From: Clostridia bacterium
Lineage (GTDB): Bacteria; Bacillota; Clostridia; Oscillospirales; CAG-272
Direction of reading: 5' to 3'
Assembly: GCA_017623355.1 (NCBI GenBank)
Contig: JAGAPG010000026.1
Coordinates: 1-40,691 of the forward strand
DNA: 40,691 bases
Part shown: positions 5,507 to 14,466 of the stretch, one piece after another
Numbering within the stretch: position 1 is the stretch's first letter
Layout of the letters: each line of letters begins with the position of its first letter
The notes under the pieces: model-generated
Seen by the model: only the letters and a program-made list of their open reading frames with translations
Told to the model about the DNA's origin: nothing
Database searches by the model: none
Translations under genes and position numbers: made by a program

Positions 5507-6028
5507 ATGAGTGACAGAAGAAAAGTTTTAGAGCTTTTTAAAGAGCAAGAGGCTTTTTGGAAGGAGCGAGCTTCTTACGGCATTGAACGCTATCGAAAGG
5601 AAGACGTAAAAATCGTGATCACCGATCTAAACGGAAAGCCTATTCAAAATGCAAAGGTTACTGCTTCGCAGAAATCACACGAGTTCCGTTTCGGCGCGAA
5701 TTTATTTATGCTCGACGAGCTTGAAACTCCCGAAAAAATCCATGCATCACAAGGAAATATGACTCTTGGAGAAAACTATTACTACGGCGGTCTTTTGCGT
5801 TTTGATCTCACTCCCAAGCCTGCTTATAACAGGATCAAGGAGCTTATTCAGAAAAAATGGCACACCGAAACGGAGCTGACAACGAATGAAAATGGCGTTA
5901 TCTCTTACAGAGGATTTTTCGGTAAATATGATCTGTGCATAACAGTTGACGGAAAAACCGTAAACAGATCTGTAGAAATATCATCAAGTTCCGAAAATAA
6001 TATATCCATAGCATTAACAGAAATCTAA
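5507..6028 (+). pseudogene. GH10 endo-xylanase remnant with the catalytic barrel deleted in frame
   Basis: 173 aa. Residues 1-82 match the start of clostridial GH10-type proteins that carry an N-terminal beta domain (EAFWKERASYGIERYR, SHEFRFGANLFMLDELE). At about residue 83 the sequence jumps to what is normally the barrel's end (MTLGENYYYGGLLRFDLTPK, then PAYNRIKELI and a beta module with GFFGKYDL). The entire TIM barrel, including both catalytic glutamates and several hundred residues, is absent, yet the reading frame is unbroken. It cannot hydrolyse xylan. It retains a perfect promoter and leads the operon, so the message is probably still made. It could be a decaying gene or an exapted binding protein. 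The deletion is inferred from family knowledge. Confidence 0.7.
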
Positions 6029-6071
6029 CCAAAACATACAAAGTAAAAAATACAATTTCAAGGAGAAATTT

Positions 6072-8174
6072 ATGAAAAAAGCTCTTGTCTTTTTACTAAC
6101 AATAATCTTGTCTCTTTCATTTGTAATAACATCGTGTAAATCAAACGATAACGATGATAATGATGCAACAAGTGCTAGCAGCATAGAAGAATCAACTACG
6201 GACGAAGCAATAAGCAGCTCCGAAGAAGAAACCACATCTTCGATTGAAGAAACAACATCAGAAGAATCTTCAAACGATGATAACGAATCCTCAAGCTTTA
6301 TTGAGGAAACAACAAGCGAAGAAGAAACCTCTAGTGAGGAAGAGGATTTACAAGGATATTTTTCCGCTAATGTAAAATATAATGCTTATATATCCGCTTC
6401 TCCATATACCGCAGAGGCAATTGTTCCCGATAAGCTTAACGGAATATATTATTCCGCAGATGCTCCCGGCGGAGAACCTAAAAACGACGGAACGGGAAAA
6501 ATATGGCTCAAATTAACTCCTACTCAAAAATACATAGTCTCCAAGGTTAAAATTGAAGGCAAATACTCATCTGTTGAGAACATAGGAAACGATATTTACT
6601 GTATTCACGACGTATGCTCTGATCTTTCCGTGACTATAAGCGTTAAGCCGTTGCCCACCTCGGAAAGTGAAATGCTTGAAAACTTCGGCTACGGAATATT
6701 GGATGATGGCGCGGTATCAATAAGCTGGAACGAGCTTGCGGATGTTCCGTTACGTTTTATTGAACTAAAGTACAACGACGGCAAGCAGAGCTACACCGAA
6801 TATATAGATGCATCATCGGGAAAATTTAACGAGCTTACACTTAAAAAGGATACTCTCTACTCTTTTACAGTTCAAGCAGTTGGCTATGAGCACGCTGGAA
6901 AAAAGGTGGAGTTTGATTTATGCTATATGAATTCTCCGAAAAACGTTTCTTTCCCTCGTGTAGAAATAACAACCGAGAATTATATTTGGCCTACCTTTGA
7001 TGTGGCTCACTCTCCCGATAAATACTGGGGCTCGGGCATCACCAATGCCCTTTACGAGCAATGCATAATGACCATATACGATTCAAGCAATAATGTAGTA
7101 TTTGATTCCTCGTCAAATATGAACGATGGTGAAGAATATCTGGGCGCTAAAATGAAGGTGCGCGGTAACACGAGTGCTTCTCACGCCGGAAACAAAAAAT
7201 ACCCTTACAAAATAAAGCTTGGCAGCAAAGCAGATCTTCTTGAACCATTGATAGGACGTCCCGATGACGGAAAGGTATACGAGGATAAGGATTGGCTTCT
7301 CCTCAATTACGGAGAGGACGGCTATCGCATAGGCGGAGAGGCTATTGCTGATGCAGTAGGGACTGAATGGTCTCCCGATTACTGTTACGTTGCCTTGTAT
7401 GTAAACGGAGATTATCGCGGACTTTACGTTTTATCCGAATCTGTTAAGGAAGGTAATGGAACGGAAGAAACCCAATCACGCGTACCTGTTGATGACGACG
7501 GATATGTTTTTGAGTGTGATGCTTATTGGTGGAACGAGGATTTATATTTCAACACACCAATGACAAAGGATACTGCTATGTTCTTTACATTTAAGTATCC
7601 CGATTCCGATATTATAGACGAAACATCGCCGGAATATATATACATACAGGACTATATGACCCGCTTTGAAGAAGCTCTTATGGCTGATGACGATTCATAT
7701 CTTGATTATATTGATCTTGATTCCTTTGTAAAATGGCTTCTTGTTTCTGATTATCTTTGCATAAGCGACGGCGGCGGAGCTAACATCTATCTTTACAAAA
7801 AGAACTCAACCGATGACACAAAGGTATTTATGGGTCCTAACTGGGATTTTGATTCCTGGATGGGAAATGCGGAGGACTTTTGTACTATACGTATGTATTG
7901 GAAGAATTGCCCCTTCTATATTCCTTATCTTTTAAGAAAGGACTCATTCCAACAGCGTTATACCGAGCTTTTCAACGAGACATATGACAAGCTCGATTCC
8001 TACATAGATAACGCTTTTTCACAAACAGATAACGCGGCTCATCTTCAGCTTTTGGAATATGATAATGCTCGCTTTGGCACAAGGATAAAATCGCTTTCCG
8101 AGGTCAAGGACGAATTTAAGACTTGGCTTGACGAGCACATAAGCTGGATGGACAGTCAATTAAACCAAAATTAA
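6072..8174 (+). CDS. CotH-kinase family lipoprotein
   Basis: 700 aa, SD AAGGAGA. A signal peptide with lipobox (FVITSC, Cys22) indicates a lipid-anchored surface protein. Residues 23-95 are a low-complexity Ser/Glu/Thr/Asp linker. A beta-rich, fibronectin-like region follows (about 95-290). Residues ~300-690 are the CotH domain, with the hallmarks RGNTS, YPYKIKL, KDWLLLNY, YRGLYVLSE and GPNWDFD. CotH proteins are atypical protein kinases that phosphorylate spore-coat CotB/CotG in Bacillus. In clostridia they are often surface proteins with cellulosome- or carbohydrate-linked partners. Neighbours are glycoside hydrolase genes, so a role at the cell surface in polysaccharide capture is plausible but not shown. 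Confidence 0.85.
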   Translation: MKKALVFLLTIILSLSFVITSCKSNDNDDNDATSASSIEESTTDEAISSSEEETTSSIEETTSEESSNDDNESSSFIEETTSEEETSSEEEDLQGYFSANVKYNAYISASPYTAEAIVPDKLNGIYYSADAPGGEPKNDGTGKIWLKLTPTQKYIVSKVKIEGKYSSVENIGNDIYCIHDVCSDLSVTISVKPLPTSESEMLENFGYGILDDGAVSISWNELADVPLRFIELKYNDGKQSYTEYIDASSGKFNELTLKKDTLYSFTVQAVGYEHAGKKVEFDLCYMNSPKNVSFPRVEITTENYIWPTFDVAHSPDKYWGSGITNALYEQCIMTIYDSSNNVVFDSSSNMNDGEEYLGAKMKVRGNTSASHAGNKKYPYKIKLGSKADLLEPLIGRPDDGKVYEDKDWLLLNYGEDGYRIGGEAIADAVGTEWSPDYCYVALYVNGDYRGLYVLSESVKEGNGTEETQSRVPVDDDGYVFECDAYWWNEDLYFNTPMTKDTAMFFTFKYPDSDIIDETSPEYIYIQDYMTRFEEALMADDDSYLDYIDLDSFVKWLLVSDYLCISDGGGANIYLYKKNSTDDTKVFMGPNWDFDSWMGNAEDFCTIRMYWKNCPFYIPYLLRKDSFQQRYTELFNETYDKLDSYIDNAFSQTDNAAHLQLLEYDNARFGTRIKSLSEVKDEFKTWLDEHISWMDSQLNQN

Positions 8175-8194
8175 AAACGACAGGAGATGCTTTT

Positions 8195-8509
8195 ATGATA
8201 CGAAAGGGCTCTGTAATGAAGCTTTTTCCCGGAATGGCCGAGGAATACAAAAGACGTCACGCTGCTCTTTGGCCCGAGCTGATTGAAGCTATTCACCGTG
8301 ACGGCGGTAAAAATTATACGATCTTTCACGATCCCGAAACAGATCTTTTGTTCGAATATATCGAAATCGAGGACGAAGCTGTTTGGGCATCGCGAGGCGG
8401 AGATGAAATAACTCAAAAATGGTGGGACTATATGGCTGACATTATGGAAACAAATGCAGACAACAGCCCCGTTTGTAGAAAAATCAACGAAGTATTCCAT
8501 TTAGATTAG
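8195..8509 (+). CDS. rhaM: L-rhamnose mutarotase
   Basis: 104 aa, the normal family length, with SD AGGAGA. It interconverts the alpha and beta anomers of L-rhamnose in the cytoplasm. Family residues are in place: His22 (the catalytic general acid in E. coli RhaM) in RRHAALWPEL, Tyr41, and the Trp76-Trp77 pair. The gene is 20 bases downstream of the CotH gene and 50 upstream of a GH106-like hydrolase gene, linking the operon to rhamnose release. Confidence 0.92.
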   Translation: MIRKGSVMKLFPGMAEEYKRRHAALWPELIEAIHRDGGKNYTIFHDPETDLLFEYIEIEDEAVWASRGGDEITQKWWDYMADIMETNADNSPVCRKINEVFHLD

Positions 8510-8559
8510 CTTTTATAAACAAAACGCGATAAAATTCACACTTGCCCAGGGAGAAAAAT

Positions 8560-11139
8560 ATGTATAGCAAGCTTCACGATGTGTTAAACGATAAAGAAAA
8601 TAATTTTATGCTGCCATTCTATTGGCAGCACGGCGATCACTATGATACTATTCCGCTCGAAATAGAACGAATATACAATAGCGGCTGCCGCGCCTTTTGC
8701 GTTGAAAGCCGCCCGCATAAGGATTTCGTAGGCGACACCTGGTGGCGTGATATGGATCTTATTATAAACGAAGCAAAAAAACGCGATATGCAAGTATGGG
8801 TGCTCGATGACGATCACTTTCCCACCGGCAACGCCGCAGGACATATTAAAAATTATTATCCGGAAAAAAGAAGATGGGATATTGGTGAGCGACACGTTGA
8901 CGTTTTGGGTCCACAAAAAAGATCCCTATTATTGACTAACGAAAATGAGAACAGACAGCTTTTAGGCGTATATGCCTACAAAAGAACAGGCAATTTGGAA
9001 AACTGCTCTTCTGCCGAAATACTTGATTTCAGCAATCGTATCAAAAACGGCTTTTGCGAAATAACTATTCCCGAGGGGCTGTGGCGCGTATTTTTCATTT
9101 ATAAAACACGAGAGCTTAATCAAAATGAATATTATATTGATATGCTCTCACGGGACTCGGTAAGAGTTCTTATAAATGCGGTTTACGAGCCGCACTACAA
9201 GCATTACAAGGAGCACTTTGGAAATACATTCCGCGGATTTTTCTCCGATGAGCCTGCCTTCGGAAACTCTTGGTTTTCCGATCACGCTGTCGATCGCGGA
9301 CTTTATGAAAGACGCTTAGGTCTTGCGGGAATGGCATATCCTTGGTCCTCAGAGGTATTTCAAATCATGCATAAGAGCCTTGGCTTCGATCCTCTCCCCT
9401 ATATAGCAGCCATATGGTTTGATATAGGAGATAAGACCTCCGAGATTCGCTACGCATATATGGACACTATAACAAAATTATATAGGGATAATTTTACCCG
9501 TCAGCTTGGAGATTGGTGTAAAGAGCGCGGCGTTGAATATATCGGTCATATCATTGAGGATATGAACAATCATAAACGAACAGGCTACGGCGCAGGTCAT
9601 TATTTCCGCGCGCTTGACGGTCAACATATGAGTGGTATTGATATCGTTCTGCATCAGCTTTTGCCCGGAATGAGTGACTATATCCACACAGCAAGTGCCT
9701 TCGGAAACAATGCAGATCCCGAATTTTTTGATTACACCCTTGCAAAATTAGGCGCTTCTCTTGCTCATATAGGTAAAGATATGAAGGGTAAAGCTATGTG
9801 CGAGGTTTTTGGCGCGTACGGATGGGCGGAAAGCTGCAGCGATATGAAATGGCTTCTCGATCATCTTTTAGTCAGAGGCATCAATCATTTCGTGCCGCAC
9901 GCCTTCTCTCCCTCATTTCCCGATCCCGATTGTCCTCCTCATTTCGGCGCAGGTGACTGTGATCCTCAGTACGAAGGCTTTAGCCGTTTGATGAAATACG
10001 GAAATAAGGTTGCGCATCTTTTATACGGCGGATGTCATATTGCCAATGCCGCTATTTTATACGATGCGGAATTCGAGTGGATGAACAAGGAAAACACAAC
10101 GCAATTTATGCAAGTTCCTGCAAAAATTCTTTACGATAACAATATAGATTTTGATTTTCTGCCTATTGATTGCATAATTGGCGCTGAGGATGCAAGAATT
10201 TACAGTGCAGAAGCCGAAAACGGAAAGCTCAAGGTTGGAAATCAGCGATATAACGTGCTGATAATTCCCGAAGCACCAATTACGCCTCAAAGACTTACGG
10301 AAAGCTTGAACCGTCTTTCAAAAATGGGTGTCAAGATAATAAGACTTGGTATTGACTGTACGAAAGACGGGCTATATCAAAAGATAACCTCTCTGTTCAC
10401 TCCGGATATTGAAGCTGTAGGCAGTAAAAAATTCCTGCGCTCGTGTCACTATGTTGATGGCGCAAACGATATTTATATGTTCGCAAACGAAAATATGACG
10501 TGCCGTGCAGACTGCGAGATAACTCTCAACGGCGTCAAATCTGATAAGGGCGTTTGTCTTGATCTTTTAAATGATATTATTTACAAGGTAGAGCTTGAAA
10601 ATAAAAAAATGAAGCTTTCGCTTGCTCCAAATCAGTCGTCTATATATATCTTCGGAGATGTAGACTTCAATACCTTACCCGAAAAGAAATGCTGGGGAAA
10701 ATACGAAAAAGCTCAATTAACCTTCAAGATAGAATCTGCCAATGCAAACGATCTTAAAGACTTTACGCTTTTAAAGGACAACGTAAAGGCAAGCGAGCTT
10801 TTCAGCATAACCTCTATTGATAATATACCCAATTTTTCAGGTAAGCTTCGCTATTCTGCAAAATTTGATTCCTCGTCTTTACCAAGCAAGAAAAATATCG
10901 CAATAGATCTTATTGATGTGGGTAATTCCTGCCGACTTTTCTTAAACGGAGAGGATCTCGGAATCAGAGTCACAAAGCCGTATTTTTACGATTTGAGCAA
11001 TAAGATAATAGACGGAGAAAACGAGCTTATAATTGAGGTTTCCAACACCCTTGCAAACAATGTGCGCGATTATCTCTCATCCTATATGGCTATTCGCGCT
11101 GCCGGACTTACTGAGCAGCCCTGCTTTGTAACTCCGTAA
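8560..11139 (+). CDS. Large glycoside hydrolase, GH106-like (probable alpha-L-rhamnosidase)
   Basis: 859 aa. The ATG at 8560 is chosen because AGGGAG lies 6 bases upstream. An in-frame TTG at 8542 would overlap that site. The N-terminal two thirds form a TIM-barrel-like enzyme with FMLPFYWQHGDHYDTIP, VWVLDDDHFPTG and a probable acidic active-site segment GFFSDEPAFG. A C-terminal beta-sandwich (about 700-855, RLFLNGEDLG, ENELIIEVSNTLAN) is the sugar-binding domain typical of GH2/GH106-like enzymes. There is no signal peptide, so it acts in the cytoplasm. Its position directly after rhaM supports rhamnoside cleavage. The family call is from memory of motif layout, and other GH families with the same architecture are possible. 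Confidence 0.65.
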   Translation: MYSKLHDVLNDKENNFMLPFYWQHGDHYDTIPLEIERIYNSGCRAFCVESRPHKDFVGDTWWRDMDLIINEAKKRDMQVWVLDDDHFPTGNAAGHIKNYYPEKRRWDIGERHVDVLGPQKRSLLLTNENENRQLLGVYAYKRTGNLENCSSAEILDFSNRIKNGFCEITIPEGLWRVFFIYKTRELNQNEYYIDMLSRDSVRVLINAVYEPHYKHYKEHFGNTFRGFFSDEPAFGNSWFSDHAVDRGLYERRLGLAGMAYPWSSEVFQIMHKSLGFDPLPYIAAIWFDIGDKTSEIRYAYMDTITKLYRDNFTRQLGDWCKERGVEYIGHIIEDMNNHKRTGYGAGHYFRALDGQHMSGIDIVLHQLLPGMSDYIHTASAFGNNADPEFFDYTLAKLGASLAHIGKDMKGKAMCEVFGAYGWAESCSDMKWLLDHLLVRGINHFVPHAFSPSFPDPDCPPHFGAGDCDPQYEGFSRLMKYGNKVAHLLYGGCHIANAAILYDAEFEWMNKENTTQFMQVPAKILYDNNIDFDFLPIDCIIGAEDARIYSAEAENGKLKVGNQRYNVLIIPEAPITPQRLTESLNRLSKMGVKIIRLGIDCTKDGLYQKITSLFTPDIEAVGSKKFLRSCHYVDGANDIYMFANENMTCRADCEITLNGVKSDKGVCLDLLNDIIYKVELENKKMKLSLAPNQSSIYIFGDVDFNTLPEKKCWGKYEKAQLTFKIESANANDLKDFTLLKDNVKASELFSITSIDNIPNFSGKLRYSAKFDSSSLPSKKNIAIDLIDVGNSCRLFLNGEDLGIRVTKPYFYDLSNKIIDGENELIIEVSNTLANNVRDYLSSYMAIRAAGLTEQPCFVTP

Positions 11140-11181
11140 AATTCAAAACATTTCACTGTTCTCTTTTACGAGGTGATTCAA

Positions 11182-12000
11182 ATGAAGATAATCCAACAAA
11201 CGAATATGACATACAAGCAGTCGATGGGATATGTTATACAAACAAAATCGGGACACGTTCTCGCTGTCGACGGCGGAGCTATCGGAAACGAGGATGAGCT
11301 TGAAAGAATAATTAAAAGTGTGGGCGGTCACGTTGACCTTTGGCTTATAACACATCCGCACGACGATCATCACGATTCTGTCATCGCGCTTCTTTCAAGA
11401 AATACTGATATAACTGTCGATCGCATCGGCTCGTCAATTATATCAAACGAATGGGGAGAATCCTTAAATAATGCGGTCGATGCAAGAGAGCTTGCGGATT
11501 GGAATGAATTCGTTCCCTCTATCAAGGACAAGCATTTTGAAATAAAGGAAGGACAAAGCTTTCAGCTTGGTTCTATGAGGATCGATGTGCTTTCGGACAC
11601 AAATCCAGATCTTTTGAATTTCAACGATCAATCAAGAGTTTTTAGACTAAGCGAAGATGGTTTTACTATGCTTATTCTCGGCGATCTCGGTTCAGAGGCA
11701 GGGCGCAGACTCATGGCTAAAGGGTATGATCTTCGTGCCGATGCAGTTCAAATGGCTCATCACGGTCAAGGCGGCGTTGATGAAGCCTTCTATCAAGCTG
11801 TAAATCCAAAATACTGCTTTTGGCCGACCCCTCTTTGGCTTTGGGTAAACTCCTACGCCGGAGTTGTTATTCCCGATTCTGCCAGATTCAAAACACCCGA
11901 AACTATAGAATGGACAAGAAAGCTTGGTGTTGTAAATATCGTATCGTTTACTCATTCTACATCGTTCGATAGTGAAACAAAAAAGATTGATAAATATTAA
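11182..12000 (+). CDS. Metallo-beta-lactamase-fold hydrolase (ComEC/Rec2-type C-terminal relative)
   Basis: 272 aa from the ATG at 11182 (SD GAGGTG). The GTG at 11173 lies inside the ribosome site. The metal motif HxHxDH is H58-P-H60-D-D62-H63, followed by the later ligands in LILGDLGS and MAHHGQGG. The fold resembles the stand-alone metallohydrolases related to the ComEC C-terminal domain. The substrate is unknown, with phosphodiesters or esters most likely. It is the last gene of the rhamnose operon, 42 bases after the GH106-like gene, with a terminator after it. Confidence 0.75.
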   Translation: MKIIQQTNMTYKQSMGYVIQTKSGHVLAVDGGAIGNEDELERIIKSVGGHVDLWLITHPHDDHHDSVIALLSRNTDITVDRIGSSIISNEWGESLNNAVDARELADWNEFVPSIKDKHFEIKEGQSFQLGSMRIDVLSDTNPDLLNFNDQSRVFRLSEDGFTMLILGDLGSEAGRRLMAKGYDLRADAVQMAHHGQGGVDEAFYQAVNPKYCFWPTPLWLWVNSYAGVVIPDSARFKTPETIEWTRKLGVVNIVSFTHSTSFDSETKKIDKY

Positions 12001-12054
12001 AATGTCACATTAAGAATCCTTTATTTATAAGATTTTATATTCAATAATAAAATG

Positions 12055-12086
12055 AAAAACAGGAATTTCTGCAAATTCCTGTTTTT
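12055..12086. terminator. Bidirectional terminator between two convergent metallo-beta-lactamase-fold genes
   Basis: A perfect 14-bp stem, AAAAACAGGAATTT (12055-12068) and AAATTCCTGTTTTT (12073-12086), with a 4-base loop. T-tracts form on both strands. Confidence 0.88.
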
Positions 12087-12106
12087 ATCTTAATATATCT
12101 TCTCTT

Positions 12107-12883
12107 TTATATTTCAATGCTCATGCCACACGAAAGATATCCAAGAGAGCTCATTTGATTCTTCATAAATTCATACTGCTCTATACCCGTGCAATGACAA
12201 GTGTAATAATCGGTATCATAACGGTCAAGTATCTTTGATGCATTTAAAAGCTCGTCCCCCAACTCCATTTTTGAAAAATGGAAGCCACCAACAAGAACTT
12301 TCGGCGCAAACCACTCCTCAATATTAAGTATTCCCTTGTGAGAGCATCCGCTTATCAATACTCTTTTTTCTCCATCATTGATAAGAAGATACTGCTCGTG
12401 CTCGAAGGAATCGGGAATAAATCCTTCGCTTGTTTTTTGCGTAAGTCCAAAGCTATCGAAGCTATATTTTCTTATTCTTTCGTTACACGAAAATATAGAA
12501 AGCTCATCATCAATAACATATACATCATCGACAAAAACTATTCTTTGATTGTTTTTAAGCTCTATATTAATACCTATATATTTTTGTGTTCCGTTATAAT
12601 AAGGCAAAAAAGCATTTCTATTTATAAACACAGGTGCTTTTCTGTTTATTTCGAGAAATTTTGAAAGTCCGCCTCCGTGATCATAGTGACCGTGCGAGAG
12701 CACCGCTATATCGACATTTTCAAGGTCAATACCGAGCATCGTTGTATTTTTAAAAAACATATCCGTTTGTCCCATATCAAAAAGTATATTATGCTTTTTT
12801 GTTTGTATATGAAGAGATAATCCGTGCTCGACAAGCATATCGCTTCGACTTGCCGTATTTTCAAGAAGTGATGTTATCCTCAT
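12107..12883 (-). CDS. Metallo-beta-lactamase-fold protein, COG1237 type (dihydropterin phosphate synthase-like)
   Basis: 258 aa, SD GGAG 6 bases from the ATG. The metal motif is SHGHYDHGGG at 63-72. Other hallmarks are the early LVEHGLSLHI, NILFDMGQTD and the C-terminal HCTGIEQYEFM. This matches the COG1237 group related to the archaeal enzyme annotated as 7,8-dihydropterin-6-methyl-4-aminobenzene-5'-phosphate synthase. In bacteria the true substrate is unknown. It has its own promoter and stands alone. Confidence 0.8.
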   Translation of the reverse strand: MRITSLLENTASRSDMLVEHGLSLHIQTKKHNILFDMGQTDMFFKNTTMLGIDLENVDIAVLSHGHYDHGGGLSKFLEINRKAPVFINRNAFLPYYNGTQKYIGINIELKNNQRIVFVDDVYVIDDELSIFSCNERIRKYSFDSFGLTQKTSEGFIPDSFEHEQYLLINDGEKRVLISGCSHKGILNIEEWFAPKVLVGGFHFSKMELGDELLNASKILDRYDTDYYTCHCTGIEQYEFMKNQMSSLGYLSCGMSIEI

Positions 12884-12915
12884 AATAAACTCCGTTCTTA
12901 TAAGATTATAATTAA

Positions 12916-12944
12916 ATTATATAACTCAAAATATGATATGTCAA
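12916..12944 (-). promoter_or_regulatory. Promoter of the COG1237-type gene
   Basis: On the minus strand, TTGACA (12944-12939), 17 bases, TATAAT (12921-12916). It lies back to back with the plus-strand promoter at 12968-12996. Confidence 0.8.
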
Positions 12945-12967
12945 GTAATTATCTTTTCTATACACTC

Positions 12968-12996
12968 TTGAAAATATTAATAAAGTATGATAAAAT
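12968..12996 (+). promoter_or_regulatory. Promoter of the SGNH/GH35 operon
   Basis: TTGAAA (12968-12973), 17-base spacer, TAAAAT (12991-12996), followed 37 bases later by the ATG at 13034. Confidence 0.7.
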
Positions 12997-13033
12997 TATT
13001 ACAACAATTATTTTTTTAAAAAGAGGTGAAAAA

Positions 13034-14038
13034 ATGAAAGCCTATTCTATTAAAGATGCTCCTATCAAGGTTTTTGGTGTTCCTTTTTTTAATAAAACAA
13101 AAAAATTAACACGACTTCCTGATGACGTTATACAAAAGATCCCAAGCCTTGATTTTCTCGGCAGGCGCTGTCCGGGCGGAAGGATATGCTTCAGAACAAA
13201 TTCAGAAAACATAACTCTTAAATTCAAGCTTCAAACACTTTCTATTGATATTGGTATGTCTATTTATTCCTGTCAAAGTGCATTTGTTTTCGTGGGAGAT
13301 AAGTCCTCATCAAGATTTCTCGGCATTGCCAATGCTTACAACTACGAGAGCAAGGAATTTGAGCGCACCTTCAAAAAAAGCTCTGATATGGAGGATATAA
13401 CCGTTCTTTTACCCAGAAATGAGATCATTGACGAGGTTACAGTTATTATTGATGATAACGCCGAAATAGAAGCTCCTACGCCTTATAAATATTCAAAGCC
13501 TATTCTTTATTACGGCTCATCTATAACCGAGGGTGGTATTTCCTGCAATCCTTCAAGTGCATATAATGCTATAATTTCAAGACATCTTGATGTAGATTAT
13601 TATAATTTCGGCTTTTCCGGGAACGCAAAGGGTGAGCTCGAAATGGCTGACTATATAAATACCATAGATTTTTCAATATTCGTTTACGATTACGATCATA
13701 ATGCTCCGAGCGCCGAGCATCTTAAAGCAACTCACGAGCCGTTTTTTAAAAGAATACGCGAAAAAAATCCTTTTGTTCCGGTTGTTATGATGACTCGTCC
13801 TGCCGCCGTATACGGTGATGATGAAAAGGCAAGACGCGATATAGTTAAAGCAACATACGACAATGCCGTTTTAGCAGGCGATAAAAATGTTTATTTTATT
13901 GACGGAGAGTGCTTCTTTAAGGATTTTCGTGACAGAGAGCTTTGCTTTATCGATACTGTTCACCCAAACGATTTAGGCTTTTACAAAATGGCTGAAATAG
14001 TCGAGCCTGTTATAAAATCCATTCTCGAAAAGCAATAA
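13034..14038 (+). CDS. SGNH/GDSL-family hydrolase (probable carbohydrate esterase)
   Basis: 334 aa. The ATG at 13034 has AGAGGTG upstream. The longer frame from 12938 would run through the promoter. An N-terminal beta domain (1-150) precedes the SGNH domain, with block I YYGSSITEGG (probable nucleophile Ser163 in GSSIT), block III GFSGNAKGE and block V DTVHPNDLG with the catalytic Asp/His. This two-domain layout is common in clostridial acetyl- or acyl-esterases acting on polysaccharides. There is no signal peptide. It shares an operon with a GH35 beta-galactosidase, which suggests deacylation of imported oligosaccharides. The acyl substrate is unknown. Confidence 0.82.
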   Translation: MKAYSIKDAPIKVFGVPFFNKTKKLTRLPDDVIQKIPSLDFLGRRCPGGRICFRTNSENITLKFKLQTLSIDIGMSIYSCQSAFVFVGDKSSSRFLGIANAYNYESKEFERTFKKSSDMEDITVLLPRNEIIDEVTVIIDDNAEIEAPTPYKYSKPILYYGSSITEGGISCNPSSAYNAIISRHLDVDYYNFGFSGNAKGELEMADYINTIDFSIFVYDYDHNAPSAEHLKATHEPFFKRIREKNPFVPVVMMTRPAAVYGDDEKARRDIVKATYDNAVLAGDKNVYFIDGECFFKDFRDRELCFIDTVHPNDLGFYKMAEIVEPVIKSILEKQ

Positions 14039-14067
14039 TAAACTAAAATAAAAGGAGATTTCAAAAA

Positions 14068-14466
14068 GTGAAAAGGGGCAAAATAAAAAGCTTTTTTGTG
14101 ACCGCTGCACAATTTATATTTAATCCGCACTTTTTGATTTGCTTCGGGCTTGCCTGGCTTATCACAAACGGCTGGTCGTATATTATGCTCGGCATCGGGA
14201 CTTATTTGAAAATAGGCTGGATGATAGCTGTATCCTCTGCTTATCTTGCTTTCTTATGGCTTCCGATATCTCCGGAAAAAATCGTCACCTTAGCAATTTC
14301 CATGTGGTTATTAAAGGTGTTCTTTCCAAACGACAAAAAAACTCTTGGAATATTAAAGCGTCTTCACTCCAAGATAGTGAAGCCTAAAAAACAAAAAAGC
14401 ATTGACAATTCTACAAATGAATCTGATAAAAATATAAATGAAAAAGGAGATAATTATGAAATTTGA
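14068..14466 (+). CDS. Small membrane protein, 132 aa (unknown function)
   Basis: GTG start with a strong AAGGAGAT site. Three hydrophobic segments (about 20-45, 48-70, 75-90) are followed by a basic, then Asn/Glu-rich cytoplasmic tail (RLHSKIVKPKKQ to the end). I do not recognise it beyond a conserved hypothetical found in gut Firmicutes. Its last 11 bases overlap the start of the GH35 gene, whose ribosome site lies inside this reading frame, so the two are probably translationally coupled. Confidence 0.7.
   Translation: MKRGKIKSFFVTAAQFIFNPHFLICFGLAWLITNGWSYIMLGIGTYLKIGWMIAVSSAYLAFLWLPISPEKIVTLAISMWLLKVFFPNDKKTLGILKRLHSKIVKPKKQKSIDNSTNESDKNINEKGDNYEI

Noticed and set aside
12278..12664. 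128-aa plus-strand reading frame
   Set aside because: It is fully antisense to the COG1237-type gene, which has the metal motif, promoter and ribosome site.
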